Source of the DNA: Lithodes maja
Taxonomy: Eukaryota > Arthropoda > Malacostraca > Decapoda > Lithodidae
Reading direction: 5' to 3'
DNA length: 64,000 nt
NCBI GenBank assembly: GCA_037953745.1
Contig: JBAKBP010003202.1
Coordinates: 1-64,000 of the forward strand
Position 1 is the stretch's first letter, and every line of letters begins with the position of its first letter. A program made the position numbers and the translations under genes. The notes under the pieces were generated by a model. It saw only the letters and a list, made by a program, of their open reading frames with translations. It was not told the DNA's origin and did not search any database. This document shows, in pieces, positions 63,908 through 64,000 of this stretch.

Positions 63908-64000
63908 ATAGCGCCGTCTCCCACATTCACAGCTAAGAACGAACATTCTGAACATATATTTTCTGAATTTTCCGTCCCGGCTTTAAAGAGGGGCCTCACT

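Larger units (their letters stand above)
58737..64000 (+). mobile_element. DIRS-type retrotransposon, right end outside the window
   Basis: A plus-strand element with gag, RT-RNase H and a tyrosine recombinase in the DIRS order and with DIRS-type motifs. These elements integrate through a recombinase and not an integrase, so no target duplication is expected. Several frameshifts show this copy is inactive. Confidence 0.87.

Overview
This is a eukaryotic, animal-type repeat region. I find no host protein-coding gene, rRNA or tRNA that I can support. Almost every recognisable protein segment comes from a retrotransposon: CR1-like, L2-like, RTE-like and jockey-group-like LINEs, two Ty3/gypsy-type LTR elements, and a DIRS-type tyrosine-recombinase element. 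Together with many microsatellites, GATA-tailed RTE copies, TTAA-flanked MITEs and DIRS, this suggests an arthropod, most plausibly a decapod crustacean. The species is an inference that I cannot confirm.

Layout. 1-870: a short RT-like fragment and a purine-rich tract. 870-19665: one CR1-like LINE on the minus strand, split by a SINE-like insertion (1333-1815, 9-bp target duplication) and by LTR element A (4056-18628). Element A has two 1857-bp LTRs that differ at about two positions and a 4-bp target duplication (ATTA). Its gag is split by a complete 3.2-kb RTE-like LINE (12349-15521), and its pol is split by an L2-like LINE with a 966-codon ORF (7103-10387). 19666-26444: small TIR/TTAA elements, a 22-bp and a 41-bp minisatellite, a broken LINE (22805-24236) and old CR1 fragments.

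26445-35690: an old plus-strand CR1 split by LTR element B (26890-35277; target duplication CGTC). B is a relative of A whose pol has a different large deletion, and its right LTR carries a 479-bp TTAA MITE. 35690-37100: microsatellite and pyrimidine-rich DNA. 37228-42655: nested DNA transposons (a TTAA element holding a hAT-like element holding an RTE-like LINE). 42700-50800: a tRNA-derived SINE, a repeated 12-bp motif, the C-terminal nuclease-like domain of an R2-style RT, a second copy of the 479-bp MITE, an RTE-like LINE with an 11-bp target duplication, and a 63-bp in-frame minisatellite. 51010-55990: three more CR1 copies on the minus strand. 56541-56698: an inverted pair of tRNA-like sequences. 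58737-64000: a DIRS-type element (gag, RT-RNase H, tyrosine recombinase) that runs off the window.

How the parts relate. The LTR elements keep LTRs, primer-binding site, polypurine tract and gag, but have lost RT catalytic parts and integrase, so they must depend on a partner in trans. The signal I find most interesting is a pair of hairpins in the LTRs of A and B. Their stems differ in sequence between the families but stay paired, which points to a conserved RNA element. The second is the composite structure of A: two sense-oriented LINEs inside an LTR element whose LTRs are almost identical.
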